This document shows positions 8,805 through 17,993 of a DNA stretch of 64,000 nucleotides, piece by piece (within the stretch, counting starts at the first letter, position 1; each line of letters opens with the position of its first letter). The stretch comes from a virus: IMG/VR virus record IMGVR_UViG_3300017986_000020, positions 1-64,000 of that record; one strand, 5' to 3'. A model generated the notes under the pieces. That model made no database searches, had not been told where the DNA came from, and saw only the letters and a list, made by a program, of their open reading frames with translations. The translations under genes were made by a program, and so were the position numbers.

Positions 8805-9491
8805 TTGCATATAATTGATTTTAAGAAACAGAAATTTCTCAAGGAATGTAAAGAATACTTGAAGACTGGTAAAGTCTCAGACAGTCTAAGTATGGCTATC
8901 AATAACACAACTCCAGGACATATTGAGTTTTTAAAAACAAATCTAACACATGATGAAAAAGTTGTTATAGATGCGGTTGTTAAAAAAATCAAATCTAAAT
9001 TCAGAAAAAGTATAACATCACAAAGACAAAAATCTAATATAGTTGCTTCAAGTGTTTTAGAAAATTTAAGCACACTAGACAAGTCATTTATAATACCAGA
9101 AGTTATGGAAAGATACCGTGAAAGTATAAATCCTGTAAAAGCATTATATTATGATTTACAAGAGATTATGTTTCTATATGATGGTAAAACTAAAAAAGAA
9201 CATCATAAGTTTTTAATGAATAAGTTTTCTAATGTTTCAGATTTTGAAAACATCATACTTGCTATTGACAAAGATATTGAAGACTTAGAAAAATGTAAAG
9301 AACAACTTAAACGAATAACAAGTGGGCAATCAATACCAAACAGCAGTGAATATGCTAGAAGAGTATTTGATACTTATGAACAACTACATCAATGGAAAAA
9401 GTTATTTCAAAGATTTCCAGACTGGGTAAACGAAAACAAGGAGAGCGAACCCTCCTTGTTGAATACTCTTAAAAACTTTTTCTACGATTAA
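8805..9491 (+). CDS. Unknown alpha-helical phage protein (TTG start)
   Basis: Not recognised. The 228-residue protein is charged and almost wholly helical by composition, with a likely coiled coil at residues 145-170 (DKDIEDLEKCKEQLKRI) and a C-terminus rich in tryptophan and phenylalanine (LHQWKKLFQRFPDWVNE). The start is TTG at 8805, chosen because GGGAG lies seven bases upstream and a consensus late promoter lies just before it. There is no in-frame ATG until well inside the protein. Because it has a late promoter and sits between neck genes and a tail fibre, a virion or assembly role is likely. Its 3' end overlaps the convergent fibre gene by four bases. Confidence 0.75.
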   Translation: MHIIDFKKQKFLKECKEYLKTGKVSDSLSMAINNTTPGHIEFLKTNLTHDEKVVIDAVVKKIKSKFRKSITSQRQKSNIVASSVLENLSTLDKSFIIPEVMERYRESINPVKALYYDLQEIMFLYDGKTKKEHHKFLMNKFSNVSDFENIILAIDKDIEDLEKCKEQLKRITSGQSIPNSSEYARRVFDTYEQLHQWKKLFQRFPDWVNENKESEPSLLNTLKNFFYD

Positions 9492-12400
9492 CTTTTTCTT
9501 TTTAGTTCTTCAATTTCTGCTTTCAATTCTTTTATTGATTCAATTAACAGAGGAACTAGTTTTTCATATTGAACAGTTTTATAATCAGTTTCACCATCTA
9601 AACTTATAGGTGCAGTTTTAACAACCTCAGGTAGTACTGATTCTACTTCTTGTGCGCTAACACCTACTTGTCTAGTTTCTGTATCATAACCTAACTCAGC
9701 GGCTACCTCATTACCTGTATAGTAATAACCATTTAACATGCTTACCTTTTCAAGTGCGTTATCTATTTTTCCACTAAAATCTTTTAGTCTTTCATCTGAA
9801 TAGAATGCAGTAATATCACCAGTTGCAACTATATTACCACCAACATGTAGTTTTTCTGCTGGTACGGTAGTTGTACCAGTACCCACACCAACATTTCCAT
9901 TACTATGTACTACAAGTTGGCTATCTGCACCAGAAGAAATATGATGTATAGATAACCAATCACTGCCTACGCCACCTCGGATTACTAAGTCTGCACCGCT
10001 TGTTGTAGTTGGTCTTACTAGTTTAATCCAAGGGTCTCTGTTATCTGAATTTGTAGCAGCTACTATAATTGGATTATCGGTAGTTGATGATGTACCCGTA
10101 AATGTTGCTACTGGATCTACTGACTGTGATGCATTTACTACTAAATCACCGCTTAGTGTAAGTCTTGCATCACCGTCACTATTTGGAACTAATCGCATAC
10201 TTTCATATACTGTTCCTCCGCTTGGTGCGTGTGTCCAACGGAAGTATTCGTCATTGTTGTCATTTGTACTAAATTCTAATCTACTGTCTGTATCACCATC
10301 ACTTGTATTATAGAATTTGATACTCGCACCATCTGTATTCATACTCCAAGTAATACCTTCACCTGATGTAGTTATAGTGGATGATAGATATCCAGCAGTG
10401 CTATGATCTCCCCATCCATGTGCTGTATCCCAATTAGTAGTATCTGTTGCTGTAATACTAGCCGCTTCACTTGCTGAGAATATTGGATCTGTTTCTGTAT
10501 AACTCGTTAGATAACCAGCAGTGCTATGATCTCCCCATCCATGTGCTGTATTCCAATTAGATATATCAGTAGATGTAATACCTGCGGCATCACTTGCTGA
10601 GAATATTGGATCTGTTTCTGTATAACTTGTTAGATATCCAACACTGCTATGATCTCCCCATCCATGTGCTGTATTCCAATTAGATATATCAGTAGATGTA
10701 ATACCTGCGGCATCACTTGCTGAGAATATTGGATCTGTTTCTGTAAATGATTGTAGATATCTTCCATCTAAACTTGTGACAACAGTAGATGAATCATTTC
10801 TAGTTAGTGTTAAATTTCCAGTAGTAGTATCAAATGAACCACTAACTACAAATGTATCTGTATTCAATAAAGAACTGAAATCTACTGTAAACGTAGTATT
10901 ATCATCACGGGTGAATGTAGCAATACCAGTATTAGAATCTAAAACACCTTGTGTAAGTCTTGCTAAATTAGTATCATCCAAATACAGAGTCAAGTCAATA
11001 TCAGTCTGAACACCGTCTTCATCTATGTATGAAAGAGTATTTGTTGCGTTGTTGAAAGATATACTTGTTGTAGTTTCTACTGATGCTATATCTAATGGTG
11101 TATAGGTAAACGTACCAGTATTACTATCATATGTTAATGAAGTTGTTGTTGACGCGGCCGCAGTTGTTGCTGAGAAGTGTGCCCTAGTTTCATTAGCACT
11201 CGGGCCTGTGTATGTCATAACACCAGTAACATTGTCATATGTAAATGATCCATCACCACCGCCATCAACATGCGAAATAGATTCACGTGAACGTGATTCT
11301 GTAAAGTACATTGTTCCAGAAGTTGTTGTTGCAGCTGGATCTTCAACTACATCACTTGTACTAAATTCTGTAAAGTCCAACGCAAATGTAGAAACAGAAC
11401 CATCATCAGTAATTTGTATTCCTTTACCATCAGTAAAGTGTGCAATTGCTTCAGCGTGGCTTGCGCCTGTGTAAGTCATAACACCTGTATTACTATCATA
11501 TGTAAATGATCCATCACCACCTGTATCCACATGTGAAATGTGCGCTCTTACTTCTATTGCTGATGGACCAGTATATGTAATAACACCTGTTGTGTTATCA
11601 TATGTCAACGATCCATCTCCGCCTGTATCTGTGACACTCATAGCAAGTCTAGCTCTACTATCTAAGTAGTAAAGGTTGGTTGCCCCTTCTAACAAGTCAT
11701 CAGTTGTATGAGGTATAGGTCTATAAATTGTACCATCGTTTGTAAATTCCCATATATCAGTTGTTTCATTCCAACGTACATCTACTTTACTTTCTGTACC
11801 TCTGTTAACTTCTATACCTGCGTTTTCGTTAGGTGATGATCCTACATAATTACTATTCAATGTTACTATGTTATCAGCTAATAATATGGTTTCAGTATTC
11901 AATGTTGTTAGAGTACCTTGAACGTTAAGATTACCTGAGATATCAGTATTTCCTGTAGCCACATCAATTGTAAAATTACCTTGCCCGATATCTAGCGCAG
12001 TACCATCAAATGTAAAGTTGGCATCATCTTCTAGTTCACCGCCTACACCTGATACAACAACTCTGTTATCTGTTAAATCTTCTACTGCTGCACTCGCTAG
12101 GTTTGCTTGACCATCTACATCTAATTCTCCGAATACAGTTGTTACATAGGTTCCGATATTAACTGACATAGCAGGTATCAACGGACCTACATGTAACGTA
12201 TTACCATCAAATGTTAAATTAGCGTCATCTTCTATTTCGCCATTTGTTCCTGCGATTAGTACTCTATTATCTGTTAAGTCTTCTACATTTACACTCGCTA
12301 ATGTACTTTGACCAAGTGATGTAATTCTACCAGATAGAACATCAACAGTCATATTACCCTGACCAATATTGAATAGTGCACCATCCATTGTAAAGTTAGG

Positions 12401-13633
12401 ATCATCTTCTAACTCACCGTTAGTGCCTACTATTACAATTCTATTATCTGTTAAGTCTTCAACATTTACACTTGCTAATGTAGATTGTGAATCTACGTCT
12501 AGTGCACCAATAACTTGTGTGTTACCAGTTGCTACCCCTACTGTGAAGTTTCCTAAGCCTATATTAAATTTTGAACCATTAAACGTAAAATTAGCATCAT
12601 CCTCTAATTCACCAAGTGCACCAGCAATTACAATTCTATCGTCTGTTAAATCTTCAACATTTAAACTTGCCAATGTACTTTGACCTGATGAGTTTGTATT
12701 TCCAGTTGCTACATCTACTGTGAAGTTTCCTTGGCCTATATTAAATGTCGTTCCGTCAAATGTAAAGTTAGCATCATCTTCTAGTTCACCTAGTGTTCCT
12801 GAGATTACAATTCTATTATCTGTTAAGTCTTCTACGTTTGCACTCGCAAATGTTGCTTGCCCATCAGTGTGTATGGTGCCTCGGCTATAGATATCGCCGC
12901 TTGATGCTTGTACAAGGAAATTACTTGAACCAATGTTTAGCCCAGTACCATCATAAACAAAGTTAGCATCATCCTCTAATTCACCATCAACACCTACTAT
13001 CACAACTCTATTGTTTGTTAAATCTTCTACATTCAATGAAGCTGCTGTAAGTTGACCATCAATATCTAAATCGCCACCGATAGCAACGTTACCAGAGATT
13101 GAAGTGTCACCTGTAGCTATATCTACTGTAAAATTTCCTAATCCAATATTGAATGTTGTCCCATCCATTGTAAAATTAGCGTCATCTTCTAATTCGCCAT
13201 CAACACCAGCAAGTACAATTCTATCATTTGTGAGGTCTTCTATATTGGCGCTTGCTAATGTACTCTGCCCATCAACATCTAAAGTTCCATTAATTTGGGT
13301 ATTTCCAGTGGCGTGAAAATTATGTACTTTTAGGTCTGTTCCTCTTGAACTCCAGCTATCAATACTTTCATCCCACAACCAAAATACATTTAATTCATCT
13401 CCACGATTAACTTCAAATCCAACATCATCTGTTGGACTACCTTCGAATTGATGGTTCATTTCAACAATAGGATCTGAAATATATGTATTTGTAGTGTCAA
13501 TAGTTGTTATACTACCGTTAACATCCAAGTTGCCTTCAACAACAAGGTCTCTATTAATAAGAACGTCTTGTTGTGCGACAACCTTATCTCCGCTAAGAAA
13601 TAGTCTATCACCAAATTTAATTTGTTCTGCCAT
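9488..13633 (-). CDS. Long tail fibre with C-terminal S74 self-cleaving chaperone domain
   Basis: Long fibres contact the host surface. The 1381-residue protein starts MAEQIKFGDRLFLSGDKV and is built of repeats. Seven copies of a motif around VEDLTDNRIVI and GELEDDANFTFDG fill residues about 120-560. Four copies of a GGDGSFTYD ... MTYTG motif follow, then three 41-residue copies of TETDPIFSASDA ... HGWGDHS. The C-terminus (about 1270-1381) is a peptidase S74 intramolecular chaperone: FYSDERLKD carries the catalytic serine, followed by GVSAQEVESVLPEVV and a final coiled coil. By family knowledge the chaperone trimerises the fibre and then cuts itself off. Late promoter at 13667-13675. Confidence 0.88.
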   Translation of the reverse strand: MAEQIKFGDRLFLSGDKVVAQQDVLINRDLVVEGNLDVNGSITTIDTTNTYISDPIVEMNHQFEGSPTDDVGFEVNRGDELNVFWLWDESIDSWSSRGTDLKVHNFHATGNTQINGTLDVDGQSTLASANIEDLTNDRIVLAGVDGELEDDANFTMDGTTFNIGLGNFTVDIATGDTSISGNVAIGGDLDIDGQLTAASLNVEDLTNNRVVIVGVDGELEDDANFVYDGTGLNIGSSNFLVQASSGDIYSRGTIHTDGQATFASANVEDLTDNRIVISGTLGELEDDANFTFDGTTFNIGQGNFTVDVATGNTNSSGQSTLASLNVEDLTDDRIVIAGALGELEDDANFTFNGSKFNIGLGNFTVGVATGNTQVIGALDVDSQSTLASVNVEDLTDNRIVIVGTNGELEDDPNFTMDGALFNIGQGNMTVDVLSGRITSLGQSTLASVNVEDLTDNRVLIAGTNGEIEDDANLTFDGNTLHVGPLIPAMSVNIGTYVTTVFGELDVDGQANLASAAVEDLTDNRVVVSGVGGELEDDANFTFDGTALDIGQGNFTIDVATGNTDISGNLNVQGTLTTLNTETILLADNIVTLNSNYVGSSPNENAGIEVNRGTESKVDVRWNETTDIWEFTNDGTIYRPIPHTTDDLLEGATNLYYLDSRARLAMSVTDTGGDGSLTYDNTTGVITYTGPSAIEVRAHISHVDTGGDGSFTYDSNTGVMTYTGASHAEAIAHFTDGKGIQITDDGSVSTFALDFTEFSTSDVVEDPAATTTSGTMYFTESRSRESISHVDGGGDGSFTYDNVTGVMTYTGPSANETRAHFSATTAAASTTTSLTYDSNTGTFTYTPLDIASVETTTSISFNNATNTLSYIDEDGVQTDIDLTLYLDDTNLARLTQGVLDSNTGIATFTRDDNTTFTVDFSSLLNTDTFVVSGSFDTTTGNLTLTRNDSSTVVTSLDGRYLQSFTETDPIFSASDAAGITSTDISNWNTAHGWGDHSSVGYLTSYTETDPIFSASDAAGITSTDISNWNTAHGWGDHSTAGYLTSYTETDPIFSASEAASITATDTTNWDTAHGWGDHSTAGYLSSTITTSGEGITWSMNTDGASIKFYNTSDGDTDSRLEFSTNDNNDEYFRWTHAPSGGTVYESMRLVPNSDGDARLTLSGDLVVNASQSVDPVATFTGTSSTTDNPIIVAATNSDNRDPWIKLVRPTTTSGADLVIRGGVGSDWLSIHHISSGADSQLVVHSNGNVGVGTGTTTVPAEKLHVGGNIVATGDITAFYSDERLKDFSGKIDNALEKVSMLNGYYYTGNEVAAELGYDTETRQVGVSAQEVESVLPEVVKTAPISLDGETDYKTVQYEKLVPLLIESIKELKAEIEELKRKS
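10387..10756 (-). repeat. Three 123-bp tandem repeats in the tail fibre gene
   Basis: The block encoding DPIFSASDAAGITSTD and HGWGDHS recurs with a 123-bp (41-residue) period; the HGWGDHS segment falls at about 10401, 10524 and 10647. Copies are nearly identical in DNA, so duplication or gene conversion is recent. Confidence 0.9.
11970..13280 (-). repeat. Seven degenerate repeats in the tail fibre gene
   Basis: Seven copies of a segment reading roughly A-S-x-x-V-E-D-L-T-D-N-R, then GELEDDANFTFDG and GNFTVDVATG. They are conserved in protein but diverged in DNA and spaced irregularly (about 55-75 residues). Confidence 0.85.
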
Positions 13634-13666
13634 AGTTTAATCTCACATTTAGAATTTATTATATGT

Positions 13667-13675
13667 CTATTTATC
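13667..13675 (-). promoter_or_regulatory. T4-type late promoter for the tail fibre
   Basis: The minus strand reads GATAAATAG 34 bases before the fibre start and just downstream of the gp23 terminator, so the fibre is an independent late unit. Confidence 0.65.
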
Positions 13676-13690
13676 TTTATTACAAGCAAT

Positions 13691-13718
13691 AAAAAAACCC
13701 GGGATAAATCCCGGGTTT
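13691..13718 (-). terminator. Intrinsic terminator after the major capsid gene
   Basis: A perfect 10-bp stem (AAACCCGGGA with TCCCGGGTTT, loop of four) is followed on the minus strand by seven T residues. It ends the head operon directly after gp23. Confidence 0.93.
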
Positions 13719-13743
13719 CTTATAATAACTATTAATCCTAATA

Positions 13744-14907
13744 TTATAGGAAAGATAGTGAGTTTGCTGGGATTGTGATTTTTGAAACATAATCCGCTGC
13801 GTTACCTAGTGATGACGCAGTGTTTGTTAGCTCAACGTAACCGTAACGAGTCATGAATGATACTACTGGTTCGAATGTGCCTGGATCAATCACAACACCT
13901 GATGACATTAGCGGTACGTATGGGCAGTAGAATGCTGCTGCGTCGATTTCGCCTTGGCCTTTGTAGCCTAGTAGAACTGGAGCATCGTCTGCTGCGTATG
14001 TGTTTACGTAAATGCGCATTGTGCCATTTAGTGTACCAACGAATTTTGTGTTTGTTGGTGCTTCGAATGTACCTTCAGTTGTACGTGCGAATGCTGATGT
14101 AGTCGCAGATTGTAGAACTGTTAGTGCTGCTGGTGAAACAACAGCCCAGTTAGCTGCGCCACGGCGTGTACGCTGTGCTACTAGGTTTGCTTGTTGGTTG
14201 ATTAGTGTCGCTAGTACGGCATGCTTGTCACCAACGAATGTTGGAGTACCTGTAAAGGTTTGTGTCATGTCGAATGTTGCACCTGATGTTGCTAGATTTT
14301 CTAATGAACCTAGGATCTCTTGGTCGATCTCTGCAGTGATTTCCATAGCTAGTGCTGCCATGATTTCTGCTTCGATGTCTAGACCGTGCATTGCGTTAGC
14401 GTCTTGTGCCGCTTCAAAAGTCCAACGTGCTGATAGCTTACGTGTTTTCGCTTCAACAGTTTGCTTTAGAACTTGGATTGACATACGGTTACCCGCTGCG
14501 CCTTCCATTGCTGCTGTTGATAGAGGTGCAGCTGAGCCGTCACCTGAGTAGTTCTTTGCGATATCAAATGGTGATAGTGCTTCTGAACCTGCAGTTGTTG
14601 TACCTGCGTTGTCTGCGTAACGAACACGTAGTGTGTGGATCTGACCAACTGGGCCAGTCATTGGCTGAACGCCGATGATTTCGTTTGCGATAACTGTTGG
14701 CATAACACGACGGATAACTGGTAGAATCACTTTGTTTAGTGTTGCAATGTTACCTGCTTGTGTTGCACCTGCTGTAGCATTTTCGTTTAGTGCTACTTTT
14801 GTGTTTTCTAGTACTGATGACATAACATCACGCTTTGTGCCTTCTAGACCTTCTAGTAGTGCTTCACGTGTTGTGTCCCAGTTGTTTCCTTCAAAAAGAT
14901 TTTCCAT
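13744..14907 (-). CDS. 23: Major capsid protein, gp23-like
   Basis: The main shell subunit, HK97 fold, is cut by the gp21 protease during maturation. The 387-residue protein has the family's landmarks: LPVIRRVMPTVIANEIIGVQ at about residue 60, RKLSARWTFEAAQDANAMHG at about 157, AEIDQEILGSLE, RTRRGAANWAVVSP, and a C-terminal VIDPGTFEPVVSFMTRYGYV. It is shorter than T4 gp23 (521) because the insertion domain is reduced, as is common in marine T4-like phages. An AGGAG site precedes ATG 14907. It is last in the head operon, 25 bases after gp22, and followed by a strong terminator. Confidence 0.95.
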   Translation of the reverse strand: MENLFEGNNWDTTREALLEGLEGTKRDVMSSVLENTKVALNENATAGATQAGNIATLNKVILPVIRRVMPTVIANEIIGVQPMTGPVGQIHTLRVRYADNAGTTTAGSEALSPFDIAKNYSGDGSAAPLSTAAMEGAAGNRMSIQVLKQTVEAKTRKLSARWTFEAAQDANAMHGLDIEAEIMAALAMEITAEIDQEILGSLENLATSGATFDMTQTFTGTPTFVGDKHAVLATLINQQANLVAQRTRRGAANWAVVSPAALTVLQSATTSAFARTTEGTFEAPTNTKFVGTLNGTMRIYVNTYAADDAPVLLGYKGQGEIDAAAFYCPYVPLMSSGVVIDPGTFEPVVSFMTRYGYVELTNTASSLGNAADYVSKITIPANSLSFL

Positions 14908-14932
14908 CTTTTCAGTCTCCTGTTTTAATAAG

Positions 14933-16042
14933 TTACAGTCCTGCTAATTTCTTTAGCACGACAATATCGGCATCGCCACCAGTTGATTGTGCTTCAGTTG
15001 TTGATTCACGATCACCTGTATGTTCAGTCACTTTGCCTTCTGTTAAAGTTGTTTTTGTTTCTGCCTTAGCAGTAACATTTTCGTTTAAAACTGCTGGCAG
15101 ATATTTCTTAAATGCAGTTTTTAGGTTTGAAGTTTTTACTGATTCAAGTAGATCAGACATTACTCTGCGTTTCTCGTTAGCTAATGGTGCTAGAAGATCA
15201 TCCATTACCGCTTTGCGGTTCATTCTGTCTTCCATTACACGCTGCTTACGAGATGCTTCAGTAATTTCTGCTTCCTTTTCAGCGATCATTGCTTCTAGTT
15301 CTGCAACTTTCTCTGCAGACTCGTCTAGCTTTTTGTTCATTTTTGCTACTTCAGTGCCTTCATTTAATTGTGAAGACATGAATTCGCCCGCAAATGCTTC
15401 GAACAGTTTACGACCAAATTCATTTTCTTTAGCCGCTTGAATGTCCTCTTTTAGCGTTGCGATTTCTGAACGTAGAGCGTTAGAAATTGTTGTTTCTACT
15501 AACTCTGCTGAACGCTTGACAAATGATTCTTTTGTTTTATTAAGAAGTTCTTTGCCTTCTGCTACCATGCGTACTTTAGTTTCTACTAATTCACGCTTGT
15601 CGTTGTGGAACTCTGCTAGTTCACGTGCTAGTTGTTTTGTAACGAATTCTTTAGTTTTATCTAAATTCTCTGCTACTTTAGCACGATCATCACGTAGTTC
15701 TTTAACTTCGTTTGCAAGTTGAGAAGTAATGAATTTTTCAAGGAGTTTTGCGTGTTCCGAAATTGCTTTCTTATACGCAACACGTTCTGCGATTAGAGCT
15801 TCACGGTCTGTTTTGAACTCTTCGATTTCAGTACGGATTGCTTCATTTAGCATATTATCCATAGCTTCAACGATGACACCTTTGTCATGTTCAAATTTTT
15901 GTGCGAACTCTTCACGCAACTCGGCTGTAATCTCCTCTCTTGCTTCATTTAGTTTTGCTTCCATAGCCTCTTTAATTGCCGCACCAGCTTCTTCGCTTAG
16001 TGCACCAGACTCTAGAAGATTAGCAAGGATTTCGTTTGCCAT
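14933..16042 (-). CDS. 22: Prohead core scaffold protein, gp22-like
   Basis: gp22 forms the internal core on which the shell assembles and is then degraded by gp21. The 369-residue protein is almost continuous charged helix with heptad pattern from residue 10 to about 300 (for example KVAELEAMIAEKEAEITEAS), lacks cysteine, and ends with a disordered tail before a short DADIVVLKKLAGL segment. Composition, length and position between gp21 and gp23 match the family. AGGAGAAG stands before ATG 16042; the stop lies 25 bases before gp23. Confidence 0.9.
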   Translation of the reverse strand: MANEILANLLESGALSEEAGAAIKEAMEAKLNEAREEITAELREEFAQKFEHDKGVIVEAMDNMLNEAIRTEIEEFKTDREALIAERVAYKKAISEHAKLLEKFITSQLANEVKELRDDRAKVAENLDKTKEFVTKQLARELAEFHNDKRELVETKVRMVAEGKELLNKTKESFVKRSAELVETTISNALRSEIATLKEDIQAAKENEFGRKLFEAFAGEFMSSQLNEGTEVAKMNKKLDESAEKVAELEAMIAEKEAEITEASRKQRVMEDRMNRKAVMDDLLAPLANEKRRVMSDLLESVKTSNLKTAFKKYLPAVLNENVTAKAETKTTLTEGKVTEHTGDRESTTEAQSTGGDADIVVLKKLAGL

Positions 16043-16056
16043 TGTTGCTTCTCCTG

Positions 16057-16686
16057 TTAAAGTTTTAGTTCACGAATGAACTTCACTATTTCCTCTGACA
16101 AGTACTTCTGTGCAGCCTTGTCATGTTTTACATCTTGTGCCAGCTGCCATGTTTGGAAGCCGCCACGCATGTTCATTAGTCCTTCGTAGATTGCCTTTGG
16201 ATACGCATCCGGTGCGCTTGGCTGTGCTACGATGTCTACTGTGACAATCTCAAAATTACTCACATTACCCTGGCCATCAACTTCACCAGAACCACGAGAT
16301 GAGACACCCAAAGTAGCGCCTGACTCGATTAGTGTTCTGATAATGTTGCCCATTGGCGTAGGAACAATTTTCAGTTTACCATAGCCGTTTGGTCCATCCA
16401 TCCACATGTTTTCAATAATATGAGAAACACGATCAACATTTACTGTTAATTCTGGTGGGTGGTCACATTCTCCTAAGACTGGGAAACCGTCAGAAATTTT
16501 CTTCTGAACACTTTCCACTGCCTTAGATATTTCAGATACCGGATAAACACGTTGGTTAGCATTCTTCACTCCGCCTTGGACGAAGATGCCTTCCATGAAC
16601 ATGTTCTTTTCACCATCTTCACTTTCCACAATACGTGATTTCACGTTTGCTTGATTGTGTGATAATCTCTCAATAAGAACTGTCAT
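16057..16686 (-). CDS. 21: Prohead core protease, gp21-like
   Basis: gp21 is the serine protease that digests the scaffold and trims capsid proteins. The product shows FMEGIFVQGGVKNANQRVYP, then the catalytic histidine in GECDHPPEL and the catalytic serine region GVSSRGSG, with the following VDIVAQPSAPDA segment typical of the herpesvirus/T4 protease fold. I chose ATG 16686 (209 residues): GGAG lies seven bases upstream. A TTG four codons earlier overlaps that ribosome site and is unlikely to be used. The gene lies 14 bases before gp22. Confidence 0.92.
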   Translation of the reverse strand: MTVLIERLSHNQANVKSRIVESEDGEKNMFMEGIFVQGGVKNANQRVYPVSEISKAVESVQKKISDGFPVLGECDHPPELTVNVDRVSHIIENMWMDGPNGYGKLKIVPTPMGNIIRTLIESGATLGVSSRGSGEVDGQGNVSNFEIVTVDIVAQPSAPDAYPKAIYEGLMNMRGGFQTWQLAQDVKHDKAAQKYLSEEIVKFIRELKL

Positions 16687-16707
16687 TGGTTTCTCCAAAT
16701 GAATAAA

Positions 16708-17568
16708 TTATGATGTGATTGCTTTTGTATTCACACCATTATCACCTGGCTTTGCAGTTTGACCTGACATAGCTGGCGCTTTTTTGTTACCTGATACATT
16801 TACATTTTTTGTATTCATATCTTTTGGTGCTTCACCTTTGCCACCCGCTGTGTTACCATCGTGTGTTTTTACTGGTGCTGCGTTTGAATCGTCACCTGGA
16901 CGTGCTGGGTTCGCATTGACTGGTGATGAACCACCGTCGCCATTGTCACCTGCTGAAGCTGATACTGCGTCAACGTATTCGTTTAGCTCTTCTTCTGATG
17001 ATTCTTCTAAGTCTTCTTCTGACTCTTCTAAATCTTCTTCATCTGCTTCTTCTAGTTCTAGCTCTAATGATTCTTCCATGTCGTCTTCTTCATCTTCCAT
17101 GTCCATTTCATCATCGCCTTCACCTGACATTATTTTTTCGAACTCTGCTTCTAGCTCTGCTAGTGCTGATTCTAGATCGTCTACACGTGTTTCCATGTCT
17201 TCATCCGCTTCATCATCGCCCATTTCTAGGTCGTCTAATGCTTCTTCATCATCCATTTCATCTTCGTCATAGATTTCTTCAGATTCGATTTCTTCAGCAT
17301 CCGCTTCTAATTCTTCTGCTGATTCATCTTCTTCTTCATCTAGGCCTAGTTCAGCTTCTTCAAGCTCTTCTGACTCGTCTAGGTCTTCTTCTTCTGACTC
17401 GTCCAGATCCTCAAGTTCTTCTTCTACAACTTCGTCACTCTCGTTTAGAAGTTTTTCGTGGATTTGACGAGCGTTCTCTACGATAAAATCATGTAGTAGC
17501 TCTTCTGCTGCTTCACGCTCCTCGTTGATAAGAAGTTCTAGCACTTGTTCTAACTTACTTCTTGACAT
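16708..17568 (-). CDS. Acidic prohead core protein, gp67/gp68-like
   Basis: In T4 the small core proteins gp67 and gp68 lie between gp20 and gp21 and help determine head shape. This 286-residue protein occupies that place. The first 45 residues (LEQVLELLINEEREAAEELL, then HEKLLNE) resemble the helical start of gp67 and gp68. Residues 45-205 are an extreme run of glutamate and aspartate, broken by one short helix (about 128-147, RVDDLESALAELEAEF), as in the acidic tail of T4 gp67. The last 80 residues are Gly, Asn, Pro and Lys rich and disordered. AAGGAGACTTATA precedes ATG 17568. It may combine the roles of both T4 proteins. Confidence 0.75.
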   Translation of the reverse strand: MSRSKLEQVLELLINEEREAAEELLHDFIVENARQIHEKLLNESDEVVEEELEDLDESEEEDLDESEELEEAELGLDEEEDESAEELEADAEEIESEEIYDEDEMDDEEALDDLEMGDDEADEDMETRVDDLESALAELEAEFEKIMSGEGDDEMDMEDEEDDMEESLELELEEADEEDLEESEEDLEESSEEELNEYVDAVSASAGDNGDGGSSPVNANPARPGDDSNAAPVKTHDGNTAGGKGEAPKDMNTKNVNVSGNKKAPAMSGQTAKPGDNGVNTKAITS

Positions 17569-17638
17569 TATAAGTCTCCTTATCTTAGTTTAGCCACGAA
17601 TTATGTGGCAAAATTGTAGAAACACTCTTGTTTCAAAA

Positions 17639-17649
17639 GTATTTATAGA
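17639..17649 (-). promoter_or_regulatory. Consensus T4 late promoter for the head operon
   Basis: The minus strand reads CTATAAATACT, containing the exact TATAAATA. It lies between the upstream terminator and the acidic core gene and would drive core protein, gp21, gp22 and gp23. Confidence 0.8.
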
Positions 17650-17677
17650 TAAAATATAGGTTTTATATGGAAACATT

Positions 17678-17706
17678 AAAAAACGGCTGTTTTTCAGCCG
17701 TTTTTT
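17678..17706 (-). terminator. Bidirectional intrinsic terminator after gp20 and the small ORF
   Basis: A 12-bp perfect stem (AAAAAACGGCTG with CAGCCGTTTTTT, loop of five) has T runs on both strands. It separates the gp20 unit from the late-promoted 67/68-21-22-23 unit. Confidence 0.92.
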
Positions 17707-17758
17707 GGTTGTAGAGATATTTAGTACACTTACAGTTGATATAACATACTAGTTAATA

Positions 17759-17980
17759 TCAAATATCAGGAATTTCTCCGCCTTCGCCGCCAGCAGCACC
17801 ATACTGCTTTTTAAGTTGTGAAGATTTTATATTTTCCTGATATTTTCTGTACTCTCTAATCTTTCTTAACTTGGAAAGGTGCTTAAGAGTTAGACGAACT
17901 TTACGTGTATCGTCCAATTCTATTTTGTTTGCATCATCCTCGTCAGGAGAATAGTTTTCTTTTAATTCACTGTATCTCAT
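17759..17980 (-). CDS. Small basic protein next to gp20, unknown
   Basis: The 73-residue product has an acidic N-terminus (SPDEDDANKIELDD), a basic helix (RLTLKHLSKLRKIREYRKY) and a glycine-rich end. Short proteins with this L-T-L-x-H-L-x-K-L-x-K-x-R-E signature are commonly encoded beside the portal in marine T4-like phages; no function is known to me. The start overlaps nothing, but an exact late promoter motif ends five bases before the ATG, so the message may be leaderless. No Shine-Dalgarno sequence is visible. The stop is followed by the bidirectional terminator. Confidence 0.75.
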   Translation of the reverse strand: MRYSELKENYSPDEDDANKIELDDTRKVRLTLKHLSKLRKIREYRKYQENIKSSQLKKQYGAAGGEGGEIPDI

Positions 17981-17983
17981 AAT

Positions 17984-17993
17984 AGTATTTATA
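17984..17993 (-). promoter_or_regulatory. Consensus late promoter five bases before an ATG (leaderless)
   Basis: The minus strand reads TATAAATACT, and its last motif base lies exactly five bases from the ATG at 17980. With T4 spacing (motif at -13 to -6) transcription would start on the A of the ATG. The motif overlaps the gp20 stop codon. Confidence 0.6.

Noticed and set aside
10387-13280. CRISPR-like direct repeats
   Set aside because: Repeats are in frame, code for fibre modules and lack uniform spacers. No cas genes are present.
16784-17486. Long plus-strand frames opposite the acidic core protein (serine- or leucine-rich)
   Set aside because: They are shadows of the GAA/GAT-rich codons of the acidic protein, with no start signals.
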